Shown: positions 1 through 8,429, counted from the stretch's first letter. The stretch: 42,488 nt of DNA from Microcaldota archaeon (GCA_027334165.1 DAHWXM010000007.1:1-42488); one strand, 5' to 3'. The notes: generated by a model not told the origin, from the letters alone. Numbers and translations are program-made.

Positions 1-88
1 TCCCGCCGAGTCCACTTCCAGTCATTGTTACACGAAAAGAGACGCAGAGTGGTGCGCCGCAGCGGCGAAATCAAATACGATTGCAACG

Positions 89-760
89 TTAGACCAGATG
101 CTTTGAGAGCCACTCGCATGCGAGCATGGACACTTCTTCAAGCTTGCCCTCTTCCTCGAATAGATGCGTGGCTCCTGAAACGATCCTCATCGATTTTTCC
201 ACATCCAACCCGGCCAATGCGCTTTCGTTTATTCGGATGACCTCGTAATCCAATCCGCCAACTATGAATAGCACAGGACATGTTACCCTTTTCAAGGCAG
301 GGCCGGCGAGATCAGGTCTTCCGCCACGGGACACCACGGTGCACACAAGTCCCCTACGTTCTGATGCGGCCACCAGAGCCGCAGCTGCTCCCGTGCTAGA
401 TCCAAAGTACCCGATCTTGAGATTTTTGGTTGGTTCGCTACTGTGCACCCAGTCTGTCGCCTGTACGAGCCTTGCTGCGAGCAGCGCTATGTCGAATCTA
501 AACTCCGCGGTTCGAATGTCTATGGCTTCCTCTTCGTAGGTAAGCAGATCGAATAGGAGCGTCGCGATGCCGGTTGCGTTCAGCTCGCCGGCAACGAATT
601 GGTTTCTTGGGCTTAGCCTACTGCTTCCACTTCCGTGTGCAAAAAGTACTATTCCTCTGGCCCCGGCTGGCACGGTAAGAATCCCGTTGAGCCTGACGCG
701 GCCTGCGACTATGCTCACGTTCCTCGCTGTTGCAACAGTGCTTTTTCCGTTTTCTCGCAT
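89..760 (-). CDS. alpha/beta hydrolase, dienelactone-hydrolase-like
   Basis: Predicted cytoplasmic serine hydrolase of about 223 aa; the substrate cannot be told from sequence. Visible are the oxyanion region 'LFAHGSGSS', a GxSxG-type nucleophile elbow 'GSSTG', an Asp in 'GGLDYEV' and a His in 'GATHLF', so the Ser-Asp-His triad looks complete. The track ORF begins 27 codons upstream at a GTG-like position; I prefer the ATG of MRENGKS because a TATA-like run (782-791 on the minus strand) lies 27 bp before it, giving a leaderless start. It is divergent from a COG1926-type phosphoribosyltransferase. These two families are known fused or adjacent in other genomes, which hints at a shared but unknown role (inference). 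Confidence 0.8.
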   Translation of the reverse strand: MRENGKSTVATARNVSIVAGRVRLNGILTVPAGARGIVLFAHGSGSSRLSPRNQFVAGELNATGIATLLFDLLTYEEEAIDIRTAEFRFDIALLAARLVQATDWVHSSEPTKNLKIGYFGSSTGAAAALVAASERRGLVCTVVSRGGRPDLAGPALKRVTCPVLFIVGGLDYEVIRINESALAGLDVEKSMRIVSGATHLFEEEGKLEEVSMLACEWLSKHLV

Positions 761-781
761 AACAAAACAACTTATTGAAAC

Positions 782-791
782 AATATATATA
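782..791 (-). promoter_or_regulatory. TATA box of the hydrolase gene
   Basis: The alternating AT run centred about 27 bp upstream of the proposed ATG at 760 fits an archaeal TATA box driving a leaderless transcript. Confidence 0.5.
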
Positions 792-810
792 CCCGGGCTT
801 GATTGCGCGC

Positions 811-817
811 TTTTATT
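811..817 (+). promoter_or_regulatory. TATA-like element of the phosphoribosyltransferase gene
   Basis: TTTTATT is centred about 26 bp before the ATG at 840, consistent with a leaderless transcript divergent from the hydrolase promoter. Confidence 0.4.
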
Positions 818-839
818 GCTTTGCTGCGTTGGTGTATGC

Positions 840-1532
840 ATGCACGGAGACCGTGCCTATGTGGGGAGGTACGCTGGCAGCGGCTTCAGGGATAGGAAAG
901 AGGCAGGTGTAATACTGGCTGAGGAAGCGCTTAAGATGAAATTTGACAATCCACTTGTCCTTGGAATTCCCCGCGGCGGAGTTCCGGTGGCATACGAAAT
1001 GGCTAAGATGTTGAACGCAGAGCTGGACATCGTTTCTCCAATGAAACTCCGCGATCCCAACGAACCGGAACTTGCAATAGGCGCGGTGATGCACGATGGG
1101 AGCACGTTTCTGAATTACGAAACGATAGCGATCAGGGGAGTTGACGAAGGATACATAGCGGTTGAAAGCGGAAGGAGGATGGACGAATCTGTTCGGCGTA
1201 TGCGCGAATACCGCGAAGGCAGAGAGTATCCGAGGATAGAGGAGAGGGATGTAATCCTTGTTGATGACGGGATAGCCACAGGGGCCACGGTCATCGTTGC
1301 TGCCAGATGGTTGAGAAAACAGAGACCCTGCAGACTGGTTATTGCCGTGCCGGTTATGCCCAAGGACATGGTACGCACGATATCCTCAGAAGCGGATGAT
1401 TTGATTTGCCTGTTGACTCCGGAAGTGTTCCTTGGTGTGGGAGAATTTTATACGGATTTCAAACAGGTGGACGATATGGAAGTAATGTCACTCCTGCATG
1501 AATATTGGAGATCTGGAGGCATGCGGTCATAA
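840..1532 (+). CDS. phosphoribosyltransferase family protein (COG1926-like)
   Basis: Type I phosphoribosyltransferase-fold protein of 230 aa, probably cytoplasmic. The PRPP-binding loop is clear: hydrophobic strand, two acidic residues, then 'DDGIATGAT'. An N-terminal 'GIPRGGVPVA' motif is typical of the stand-alone COG1926 group, whose substrate is not established. The track ORF runs 91 codons further upstream through the hydrolase promoter. I start at the ATG of MHGDRAY, which has a TATA-like element 26 bp upstream and begins the conserved region. The hydrolase lies head-to-head 79 bp away. Known relatives combine this domain with a dienelactone-hydrolase domain, so the two products may act together (inference). 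Confidence 0.82.
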   Translation: MHGDRAYVGRYAGSGFRDRKEAGVILAEEALKMKFDNPLVLGIPRGGVPVAYEMAKMLNAELDIVSPMKLRDPNEPELAIGAVMHDGSTFLNYETIAIRGVDEGYIAVESGRRMDESVRRMREYREGREYPRIEERDVILVDDGIATGATVIVAARWLRKQRPCRLVIAVPVMPKDMVRTISSEADDLICLLTPEVFLGVGEFYTDFKQVDDMEVMSLLHEYWRSGGMRS

Positions 1533-1610
1533 ATCCGGTGCGGAGGAATGGATACGCGCACTTGCAAAAGACTTAATAGCGTCGCTTACCCTCTCCAATA
1601 AGGAATACGG

Positions 1611-2510
1611 ATGTTCGTGGATGGAAAGGTAGTGGCGCACAGATTCGTTGCGACAATAATACTTTTTGCGATCATAACGGCAGCGGTAGCGATGGTGCTT
1701 TACTATCTGGACAATGGTGTTATGGGTAATTGGACTTATGCATCGTACCTGAGAGAGACCGCAGATATACTCCTTGTCTTGGTTGGCACTTACCTGGCAT
1801 ACAGAATAGCGATGTATTTTGCCGCTCTGTCGCTTGGGAGGAAACTTGATTCGGGAAGCATGGAGACAGTGTATGCATTGTTCCGCGTGATCTTTTATGC
1901 GATCGCCATAATTGCCGTGCTGCTGTCTTTGGGGGTTAACCTCTCAGCAGCATTGGCAGGAGGTGCGATTGGCGGCATAGTGCTCGGGCTTGCCGTGCAG
2001 ACAATCGCGACAAACATCCTGTCAGGCATATTCGTAGCGTCCTCCAGGGTTCTCAGGCCAGGGGATCTGGTTACCATAAATACAGGTGCGTGGGGCGCGA
2101 TAAACCCGATGGTGTGGGGCGAGATCACGTGCTCGATAGTCAGGATAGGCATGTTGTGGACCACGGCGGAGAACCAGTATGGAAACACCATGGTTATACC
2201 GAATTCCATATTGCTTGGAAACATACTGTTTACAAAGTTGTTTTATTCTGATGGTCTCAGGTATGTTAAACTCGTCACGGTTAACGCAGATGTTCCCGCA
2301 ACAGAAATCAAGAGGCTTGTTGGAAGGGAGCTTGGTGCCACGTTCGCAAGACGAGGACTCAAGGCCCCCGAAATACACCTCCTGTCAAAAAATGGAGGCA
2401 CTAACGCGTTTTCTGCAACAATAAAATTTAAGAAGCACAGGGAACTCAATACGCTGATTGACATTGTTAATGCGGCTTTTGATAGGGCATACTGGAAGGC
2501 CAGAAAATGA
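1611..2510 (+). CDS. small-conductance mechanosensitive channel (MscS family)
   Basis: Predicted membrane channel of 299 aa that would release solutes under hypo-osmotic stress. Three to four hydrophobic segments occur in the first 150 residues. The pore-lining helix is the Gly/Ala-rich stretch 'LAGGAIGGIVLGLAVQ', followed by the MscS beta-domain core 'LRPGDLVTI' and a soluble C-terminal domain. Length matches minimal MscS proteins. The ATG has AGGA 8 nt upstream and a TATA-like CTTAATA near 1570-1576, so a leader of about 10 nt is likely. It converges with a K+-channel-like gene, leaving a 7-bp gap, so the two ion-transport genes are neighbours but not co-transcribed. Confidence 0.88.
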   Translation: MFVDGKVVAHRFVATIILFAIITAAVAMVLYYLDNGVMGNWTYASYLRETADILLVLVGTYLAYRIAMYFAALSLGRKLDSGSMETVYALFRVIFYAIAIIAVLLSLGVNLSAALAGGAIGGIVLGLAVQTIATNILSGIFVASSRVLRPGDLVTINTGAWGAINPMVWGEITCSIVRIGMLWTTAENQYGNTMVIPNSILLGNILFTKLFYSDGLRYVKLVTVNADVPATEIKRLVGRELGATFARRGLKAPEIHLLSKNGGTNAFSATIKFKKHRELNTLIDIVNAAFDRAYWKARK

Positions 2511-2517
2511 TTTGGCA

Positions 2518-3315
2518 CTATGCGCTTGTGTCTTGATCCCTGTCAAGGGTCTTTGTCAGCGTTTCTGCGGCTATGGTCATCGGATTTATTATAGAATCTA
2601 CATCTAGGTCTGCCAAGTGCGTTTCCGCCTCTGCGTTCTGGACAACAACGGATATTTTTGTGTCCTTGGCGAGTTTCTTCACGACAAGAACTGCGTAAAC
2701 GGTCTTCGAACTATCTCGCAGGTCTATGACCACGTCCGTGGCTTTGTCAAGATTGAATTTTTCAAGGTCGGCCCTAGAGGTATAATCCTCAAGGAATGCC
2801 GGGTATCCTTTCTTGCGGAGCGCTTCGGTTGTAGGCTTGTCGCCGGTTATTATTACGAAGTTTCTCTTCTGTGTCTTCAGTTTCTGGGCTACCAGCGCGT
2901 TGGTGGCGTCATAGCCTATAAGAACGATGTGACCCGATAGCTTCTTTCGATCGGGAATGTCAGAACCGGAGTACAGTTTTTCTACTCGCGCACTCAAAAA
3001 CTCACCAGAAAGCACCGTGACGGCACTAAGGAATATACTGAGACCCGAGATTATTAAAACTATGACAAATGCGCGGGCAACGTCGGTTACAGGAACTATG
3101 TCACCGTAGCCCACGGTGGAGATGGTAACTATTGTAAAGTAAAGGGCTTCCGGTACTGACGCCACCTTTACGTTAAAGTTGCCGGAGCTGCCAAGCATAT
3201 ATGTGCCAATGGTTCCATACGCAAGTACGAGAGCTATTGCCGTAACGTAAAAGGCTCCCCTGCGATTGATGTCCATGATAGCACTATGCCGCGCAAGATT
3301 AATGAAATCATACAT
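2518..3315 (-). CDS. two-TM potassium channel with RCK/TrkA-N domain
   Basis: Predicted ligand-gated K+ channel of 265 aa. The first TM helix (about residues 21-40) is followed by a pore helix and the selectivity filter TVGYGD (about 67-72), then a second TM helix. A cytoplasmic RCK_N Rossmann domain starts 'HIVLIGYDATNALVA'; its glycine motif is degenerate (GYDATN rather than GxGxxG), so nucleotide binding may be altered. No RCK_C domain is seen. The track ORF starts 47 codons upstream inside the divergent coaD gene; MYDFINL (3315) clears that gene, and MDINRRG (3276) is an alternative. Only 18 bp separate this start from coaD, so the two promoters must overlap. Confidence 0.87.
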   Translation of the reverse strand: MYDFINLARHSAIMDINRRGAFYVTAIALVLAYGTIGTYMLGSSGNFNVKVASVPEALYFTIVTISTVGYGDIVPVTDVARAFVIVLIISGLSIFLSAVTVLSGEFLSARVEKLYSGSDIPDRKKLSGHIVLIGYDATNALVAQKLKTQKRNFVIITGDKPTTEALRKKGYPAFLEDYTSRADLEKFNLDKATDVVIDLRDSSKTVYAVLVVKKLAKDTKISVVVQNAEAETHLADLDVDSIINPMTIAAETLTKTLDRDQDTSA

Positions 3316-3333
3316 CCGATTGATTTTGATTAG

Positions 3334-3798
3334 ATGCGTGTCGTTGTAGGGGGCACATTTGGAGTGCTGCACAGGGGGCATAGGGCCCTGCTTTCGCGTG
3401 CTTTCGGGATAGGGGATTACGTGTGCATAGGACTCACTACGGACGCTTATGTGCATAGGGTGAAGGGCACTTATGGGATCCCGAGCTATGACGAGAGAAG
3501 AGACGCCCTGGAGGGGTTCGCTACGGGATTAGGCAAGAGCTTTGAGATAGTTCCAATAGATGACAGGTTTGGCCCAGCGACTCGAGAGAACTTTGATGCC
3601 ATAGTAGTCAGCGAGGAAACCCAAGCGGCCGCGCTCGAAATAAATGCCGTAAGGCAGAGCGTGGGGTTGAATCCTTTACGGATAGACGTTGTCGCATTCG
3701 TCCTTGCTGACGACGCGGTTCCGATCTCCACCACCAGGATACTTGTCGGGGAGATAGACCCCGAAGGGCATCTGCTGCATGGCAAGGATCATGCATAG
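3334..3798 (+). CDS. coaD: phosphopantetheine adenylyltransferase, archaeal type
   Basis: Cytoplasmic nucleotidyltransferase of 154 aa transferring AMP to 4'-phosphopantetheine to give dephospho-CoA, the penultimate step of CoA synthesis. The N-terminal 'GGTFGVLHRGHRALL' carries the HxGH nucleotidyltransferase signature. The C-terminal 'ISTTRI' corresponds to the second ATP-contacting motif (ISSTRI in relatives). Length agrees with the archaeal family. It converges with the ArsR-like membrane regulator and overlaps its 3' end by 10 bp. It is divergent from the K+ channel gene, with only 18 bp between starts. Confidence 0.92.
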   Translation: MRVVVGGTFGVLHRGHRALLSRAFGIGDYVCIGLTTDAYVHRVKGTYGIPSYDERRDALEGFATGLGKSFEIVPIDDRFGPATRENFDAIVVSEETQAAALEINAVRQSVGLNPLRIDVVAFVLADDAVPISTTRILVGEIDPEGHLLHGKDHA

Positions 3799-4634
3799 GG
3801 GGACACGGGCGTCGTGGCATTGCCGCCATACGGCCCACTGCCCACGGTTATCAGTACGGGTGCTACTCCGCCCCCGCATGGGCCGTCTATTCTCAGCCAA
3901 TACGTTCCGCTGGCAGTGCTATTCGCGGATATTGTGGTTGCTATTGACAGAGTTTCGTTTTCCAGTACGGTGTAGTTCTTTGGGCTTATGGAAATGCTTA
4001 TGCCGGAGACCGGCGTTCCAATTCCTGGGACTGCGTTGCTAAGATGTGCATAGTGAGAACGCACGGTGGAAAAGCCTGATGGCTCATTTAAGACACTGCC
4101 TATGGTCTCGTTTATGAACAGTACACCAGATGTGCCGCTCCCGAGCACGAAATCGCTTACCTGGCCGTAGTTCGATTTTCCGGTGTATTCCGTCAGGCCA
4201 GATATCGCAACGACGTTGCCGCTAATTCCGTAGAACATCATCGGACAGGAGGTAACTGTGTTTGGATTTATGACGGACACGTTGCCCATAGACTTAACGG
4301 GATTTGACTGCAGTGGTGCGGCGTTTGTTGCGACTCCGGTAGAAAAAACCCCCGAATACAGATAAATTGCAGATGCTATGATCACTATGGCCCCGATGGC
4401 TGCGGCATACTTCGCAATGTCAGAAGCCACTTCGCCCTTGGCTCGATAATACTTCAATTTCCTGAAGTGCTCATTCTCCAGCTTTTCCACCGCTCCGGCG
4501 GATTGCAATTCTGACAGGTGCTGGCTGACAGTTGCGTTGGACAGGTCGAGTTCGTCGCTGAGTTCTGTCATGGTCATCTCCCGCTTCCTGAGCAGTGAAA
4601 GTATCCTCTTCTTGGTTTCGAGCGTCTTTCCCAT
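3789..4634 (-). CDS. membrane-anchored ArsR-type HTH protein with extracytoplasmic domain
   Basis: This 281-aa protein joins a cytoplasmic winged helix (residues 1-65; recognition region 'LDLSNATVSQHLSEL') to one TM helix (about 76-95) and an exterior domain of about 185 aa that is rich in N-x-S/T sequons and has two cysteines ('TSCPMM', 'GPCGGG'). The layout resembles one-component membrane sensors in which an outside signal alters DNA binding, but ligand and targets are unknown. A TATA-like TTTATATC (about 4660-4670) lies 28-31 bp before the ATG. The next gene upstream is a divergent APC permease, a plausible target (inference). The exterior domain resembles no family I can name. Confidence 0.75.
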   Translation of the reverse strand: MGKTLETKKRILSLLRKREMTMTELSDELDLSNATVSQHLSELQSAGAVEKLENEHFRKLKYYRAKGEVASDIAKYAAAIGAIVIIASAIYLYSGVFSTGVATNAAPLQSNPVKSMGNVSVINPNTVTSCPMMFYGISGNVVAISGLTEYTGKSNYGQVSDFVLGSGTSGVLFINETIGSVLNEPSGFSTVRSHYAHLSNAVPGIGTPVSGISISISPKNYTVLENETLSIATTISANSTASGTYWLRIDGPCGGGVAPVLITVGSGPYGGNATTPVSPYA

Positions 4635-4659
4635 AAATACACAGTGATAGATACTTTGG

Positions 4660-4670
4660 GAAGATATAAA
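4660..4670 (-). promoter_or_regulatory. TATA box of the ArsR-like membrane regulator
   Basis: Minus-strand CTTTATATCTT is centred about 30 bp upstream of the ATG at 4634, indicating a leaderless or nearly leaderless transcript. Confidence 0.5.
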
Positions 4671-4704
4671 GGCGTTTTTGGAAATTTAGGTTTTCCATCG
4701 GTTT

Positions 4705-4866
4705 TTACGTCGTAGCGGCAGGATGGCATGGATTCGACTGCGCGTTTGCTGTGGTCGTGGCGGAACTGGCGGTTGAGGAGACGGAGCTGCTGTTGCCATT
4801 CTGTGCCTCTCGTGTTGACCGATGCGCTAGCGCATTTATTAAACTGTTTGCTGGCATGTTAAGCAT
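4705..4866 (-). CDS. doubtful small Ser/Thr-rich ORF
   Basis: A 53-codon ATG-initiated ORF, below the track cutoff, fills the largest gap in the window. Its C-terminal half is very Ser/Thr/Ala-rich ('SSSVSSTASSATTTANAQS'), a composition typical of archaeal exterior linkers, but no signal peptide precedes it and no family is recognisable. It lies upstream of, and co-oriented with, the ArsR-like regulator, and overlaps the presumed promoter of the permease. It may be chance, a tiny peptide gene or a decayed 3' end of a lost surface-protein gene. Confidence 0.15.
   Translation of the reverse strand: MLNMPANSLINALAHRSTREAQNGNSSSVSSTASSATTTANAQSNPCHPAATT
4832..4841 (+). promoter_or_regulatory. 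TATA-like element upstream of the APC permease
   Basis: ATTTATTAAA about 50 bp before the ATG at 4887 would place transcription start near 4862, leaving a leader of roughly 25 nt. Confidence 0.4.
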
Positions 4867-4886
4867 GTGATGCGGCTGATGTTTCT

Positions 4887-6218
4887 ATGGCAAACGACAA
4901 GGAATCAAAAAAGATAAGTGTGCCTGTTGCGGCCGCGGTTGGGCTTGGTGCGATAATAGGCGCGGGGATATTCGTGCTCAGCGGTACCGCCATAGCACTT
5001 GCAGGGTATGACGCATTAATAGCTTTTGTATTGGTCGGCATAGTGGCGATAATAATAGCGCTAGAGCTGGGAGAGCTTGGGTCCCTAATGCCAAACCTGA
5101 AGGGTGCGTCTTACTCTTACACATACAAAGCATTTGGCAGCGAGCTCGGATTCATAACCGGCATGTTGCGTTACATAGCACTTGCAACGTCGATATCCGC
5201 AATATCGCTGGGTTTCGGATCCTATCTCGCCAGCACGTTCGGCCTTCCAATAAACACGTATGGCATCCCGTTCGCAATCGCGCTCATCGGCGTCCTTTCG
5301 GCAGTCAACATGTTCGGAGTAAAGAAGGCGGCAGAAGCGGACTTTTGGCTTGTCATCGTGAAACTGGGAGTGCTATTCGTGTTCATAGCCTTTGCGATGG
5401 CAATGGCGCTTACTGGAGCGAACCGCTCGGTTGGTGCGTTTACCTTCAGCACGTCAGGGGGTGCGATAAGTGGGATCTTTGCGGCGAGTATAGTGGTGTT
5501 CTTTGCATACTCCGGTTTCCAGACGATCTCGAGCATAACAGACAGGATACGTGGAGGATCGATGGGATATGTAAAGGCGATAATGGCCGCTGTACTGATA
5601 AGCATGATAGTTTATGTGCTAGTGGTGTACGCGCTCCTGCTCCTGCTCCCAGCGGCCGCGTACAAGATATCCGCGGATCCGCTAGCATTTGCGTTGAAGA
5701 GCAGCAACGCGCCAGGCTGGTTAACGTTGCTCACTGATATAGGCGCTTTGGTGGCAACCGCATCGGCGACCATAGCCATGATACTGAGCTCCTCGAGAGC
5801 CCTGTACCAGATGAGCCTGGATCACCTTCTGCCAAAATCGCTTAGGAAATACGACAAGCACCGCGACACCGCGGGGAATGGTATCCTGGTTTCTGCGGTC
5901 ATTGGGGTAATCATGCTTTTTGCAGGCAACATATACGTGATAGCGTCCATAGCCAATTTTGGCATGATATTCAACTACTTGATGATAGGTTTTGCGCTCG
6001 TACATTTCAGAAGGAGCAGGAGCAACCCTGGATTCTCCATGCCGTTGTACCCGTACCTTACCATAGTTGGCGAGGTGATGCTTTTTGCCTTCCTCGTAGG
6101 GATGCCGAAGGAGGCACTGGTGTTTGGAACCATAGCCATAATGTCACTATTGATAGTGTACTACGCCCTACGGGAGCTTCAGGGCAAAAAAGTGATTCGC
6201 ATAAAGCTTTTCAGATGA
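4887..6218 (+). CDS. APC-family amino acid permease
   Basis: Integral membrane transporter of 443 aa with about 12 hydrophobic helices, predicted to import or exchange an amino acid or related amine. The first helix carries the APC signature 'GLGAIIGAGIFVLSG', the unwound substrate-binding segment of TM1. 'FFAYSGFQTISS' matches the TM6 region, and helices continue to a short basic C-terminus. Substrate specificity cannot be read from sequence. It is divergent from the ArsR-like membrane regulator with 252 bp between. The ATG at 4887 directly precedes a short hydrophilic tail and TM1. Confidence 0.9.
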   Translation: MANDKESKKISVPVAAAVGLGAIIGAGIFVLSGTAIALAGYDALIAFVLVGIVAIIIALELGELGSLMPNLKGASYSYTYKAFGSELGFITGMLRYIALATSISAISLGFGSYLASTFGLPINTYGIPFAIALIGVLSAVNMFGVKKAAEADFWLVIVKLGVLFVFIAFAMAMALTGANRSVGAFTFSTSGGAISGIFAASIVVFFAYSGFQTISSITDRIRGGSMGYVKAIMAAVLISMIVYVLVVYALLLLLPAAAYKISADPLAFALKSSNAPGWLTLLTDIGALVATASATIAMILSSSRALYQMSLDHLLPKSLRKYDKHRDTAGNGILVSAVIGVIMLFAGNIYVIASIANFGMIFNYLMIGFALVHFRRSRSNPGFSMPLYPYLTIVGEVMLFAFLVGMPKEALVFGTIAIMSLLIVYYALRELQGKKVIRIKLFR

Positions 6219-6269
6219 GGTGCGCGGACGGCAAGGCGCTTCACACATTTGAACAGGTGGTGGTTGGTC

Positions 6270-6887
6270 ATGCCAGAAGGATTTCATACGTGTGTGGTCA
6301 TTAAGGAGGACACCATAGATATTGTTTCTAGAACTCCGCACGCGGTAGTTGCCTACCCTACCGACACCGTGATGGGTTTGGGTTGTTCAGTTTATGATGA
6401 TACTGCAGTGCGGAGATTGCTGGATGTTAAGGAAAGGCCGGCAAGCAAGAAGGGCCTGCCGGTGCTGGTGTCTGAGATTGGTGCTGCAAGGCGGATAGCC
6501 AAGATGGGGAGTGCTGCAGAACGGCTCGCGTCGCGTTTTTGGCCGGGAGCCTTGACGCTGGTGTTGCCCGTTCTTGATACAGAAATATCTGAACTAGTTA
6601 CCGATGAAGGGACTGTAGGGATAAGAGTCCCTGATAGTGACATAGCAAGAAGGGTTGCCAGCGCTTTTAGCGGCGTTGTAGTAGGAACAAGTGCGAACCG
6701 CAGTGGGCATGCCCCGGTTCTCAGTGCTGAGGAAGTGGTGAATACGCTTCGAGGGATAGACTTCGCGGTTGAATCCGGTGCGGCGATGAATGGGCTTTCT
6801 TCTACAATATTCGATGTGGAAAAGGAAGAGGTTCTCAGAGAGGGCGCCATACCGGCTGCGCTTATTCGCAAAGCATTACTTGGTTGA
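6270..6887 (+). CDS. YrdC/TsaC-type threonylcarbamoyl-AMP synthase
   Basis: Predicted to make threonylcarbamoyl-AMP from threonine, bicarbonate and ATP, the first step of t6A formation at tRNA position 37. The 205-aa protein shows the YrdC core: 'YPTDTVMGLGCSVYDD', a basic 'KERPASKKGLP' segment, 'RFWPGALTLVL' and 'GTSANRSG'. It lacks the extra C-terminal Sua5 domain, so it is the short TsaC form. The track starts at a TTG (6249); I prefer the ATG at 6270, which follows a GGTGGTGG ribosome-binding-like run. Its 3' end overlaps the convergent MFS gene by 12 bp. Confidence 0.88.
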   Translation: MPEGFHTCVVIKEDTIDIVSRTPHAVVAYPTDTVMGLGCSVYDDTAVRRLLDVKERPASKKGLPVLVSEIGAARRIAKMGSAAERLASRFWPGALTLVLPVLDTEISELVTDEGTVGIRVPDSDIARRVASAFSGVVVGTSANRSGHAPVLSAEEVVNTLRGIDFAVESGAAMNGLSSTIFDVEKEEVLREGAIPAALIRKALLG

Positions 6888-8384
6888 TTCTGAGACACTT
6901 TTTACCGATGCGGTGTGCTGCTCGTGTATCCTGGTCCTGTCCTCTTTGCCCCGTATGAGGGACATCAGGGCTGCGATCGCCAGTAGGACTATGGAAACGA
7001 AGAAGGTCGTGTGTATGCCGTGCATGAATTCTGTTGATATGTTTCCGATGAGTGCCGATGACCCAAGAAATATCTGGAACGCCACGTTGCGCGGTATCGC
7101 AAGTGATGCGACAGTTATGCTCAGAACGAAGCTGCTGAGCGTGCCTATGTTACCGGTAAGCCGTGACAGGCCGGATATGCTGCCGTAGTGCGCGGGATCG
7201 GCATTTGACATTATTGCACTGCTGTTTGCGGGCCAGAACATCGACGCGCCTATTCCCGATATCACAGATGCAAGCACTATCAGGTACAGATTTGTAGTCG
7301 GGGTAAGCGTCGTGTATATCACTATTGTGCATATCATTAATAGTATGCCTAGCGTTGCTATGATCCGCGCGCCGTACTTGTCTGACAATCGGCCCATGAA
7401 AGGGCTGGTCATGCTGCTTATTATGTATCCAGGTATGAGAAGCAGCGAAGCGGAGAAAGGATTCATTCCCCTGACCCCCTGAAGGTACATTATGAGTATG
7501 AATGCGACTGCAAGATACCCAACGCTCTGGAAGAAAGACGCAAATATGGAAAACGTGAGTACCCTGTTCTTGAACGCGGAAAGCACCAGCATCGGATGCG
7601 CCACCTTCTTCTCCACAAGCAGGAATACCACGCCGAGCATCAGGCCTGTTGCTATCAACGAAAGGTTGAACGCGTCGAAGCCCGTGCCGGTTATGTCTAT
7701 TGCCCCGTAGGATACCAGGATCAGGGCAGAGGTAAGGAACAGCATCCCTATCAGATCCATCTTTGCATTTGTCTTCTTCTCGTCACGCACGTACTTTAGC
7801 CCGAATGCAGTGGCGACTATACCTATGGGTATGTTGATGTAGAATATGTACCGCCACCCTATGAACGTTGTTATGAATCCACCGAGCACTATACCGAGCA
7901 TGGAACCCATGTTCCAGCCTATGCTGGAGAAGCCGAACGCCTTGCCGCGTCGGTGCGCCTCGAACGTATCTGCGATTATTGCACCGCTATTTGCCTGCAT
8001 GAGCGACCCGCCGATGGCCTGCAGTGCCCTGAAGCCGATAAGATACCCTATCGAGGGGGAGAAACCGCACAGTGCCGATCCGATGGTGAACACCACGAAG
8101 CCGGTGTTGAATATCTTGCCCCTGCCGAACATGTCCCCTATCCTGCCGAACTGCGTGGTGGTAACGGCCGTGACCAGCAGGTACATCAGTATTACCCAGA
8201 GCGATATAGAGAGATTTGCGTGGAGCTCGGATGTAAGCGTTGGGAGGGCGAGCAGCACTATCGTAGTGTCCAATGCTCCCATCAGGGTTCCGAGAATTAT
8301 GATTATCAGTATCTTGTTTTCATTTCCTGATGCCACTTCATCACTTGGCTGGCCATTTGCCGTAGATTTAGTCTTGGACAGCAA
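6876..8384 (-). CDS. MFS multidrug exporter, DHA2 (14-TM) type
   Basis: Proton-driven exporter of 502 aa related to the EmrB/QacA group. It has about 14 hydrophobic helices, the motif C-like 'GWNMGSMLGIVLGGF' and motif A-like 'GRIGDMFGRGK' and 'GRLSDKYGAR', with a conserved Asp in TM1 ('GALDTTIV'). The start is a TTG at 8384; the nearby ATG at 8391 is out of frame. The minus-strand TATA-like CTATTTAAAG (8403-8413) lies about 24 bp upstream, so a near-leaderless TTG start is plausible. It is divergent from a PadR regulator and the two share an operator-like inverted repeat, pointing to drug- or stress-responsive export. Confidence 0.9.
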   Translation of the reverse strand: MLSKTKSTANGQPSDEVASGNENKILIIIILGTLMGALDTTIVLLALPTLTSELHANLSISLWVILMYLLVTAVTTTQFGRIGDMFGRGKIFNTGFVVFTIGSALCGFSPSIGYLIGFRALQAIGGSLMQANSGAIIADTFEAHRRGKAFGFSSIGWNMGSMLGIVLGGFITTFIGWRYIFYINIPIGIVATAFGLKYVRDEKKTNAKMDLIGMLFLTSALILVSYGAIDITGTGFDAFNLSLIATGLMLGVVFLLVEKKVAHPMLVLSAFKNRVLTFSIFASFFQSVGYLAVAFILIMYLQGVRGMNPFSASLLLIPGYIISSMTSPFMGRLSDKYGARIIATLGILLMICTIVIYTTLTPTTNLYLIVLASVISGIGASMFWPANSSAIMSNADPAHYGSISGLSRLTGNIGTLSSFVLSITVASLAIPRNVAFQIFLGSSALIGNISTEFMHGIHTTFFVSIVLLAIAALMSLIRGKEDRTRIHEQHTASVKSVSESTK

Positions 8385-8402
8385 AGGTCATTTATCTAAA
8401 AA

Positions 8403-8413
8403 CTATTTAAAGA
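8403..8413 (-). promoter_or_regulatory. TATA-like element of the MFS exporter
   Basis: Minus-strand TCTTTAAATAG lies about 24 bp before the TTG start at 8384. Confidence 0.4.
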
Positions 8414-8429
8414 TATAGGTCGTCCTATA
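8414..8429. promoter_or_regulatory. candidate PadR operator (inverted repeat)
   Basis: TATAGG-TCGT-CCTATA is a perfect 6-bp inverted repeat with a 4-bp spacer in the 60-bp space between the divergent MFS exporter and PadR genes. It abuts the exporter TATA element and overlaps the likely TATA sequence of padR (CCTATAATA). PadR proteins classically repress divergent exporter genes through such palindromes, so dual autoregulatory and exporter control is likely (inference). Confidence 0.5.

Noticed and set aside
1-88. 71-aa plus-strand ORF at the left edge (25-240)
   Set aside because: It is mostly antisense to the hydrolase and lacks recognisable features; nothing else can be supported in bases 1-88.
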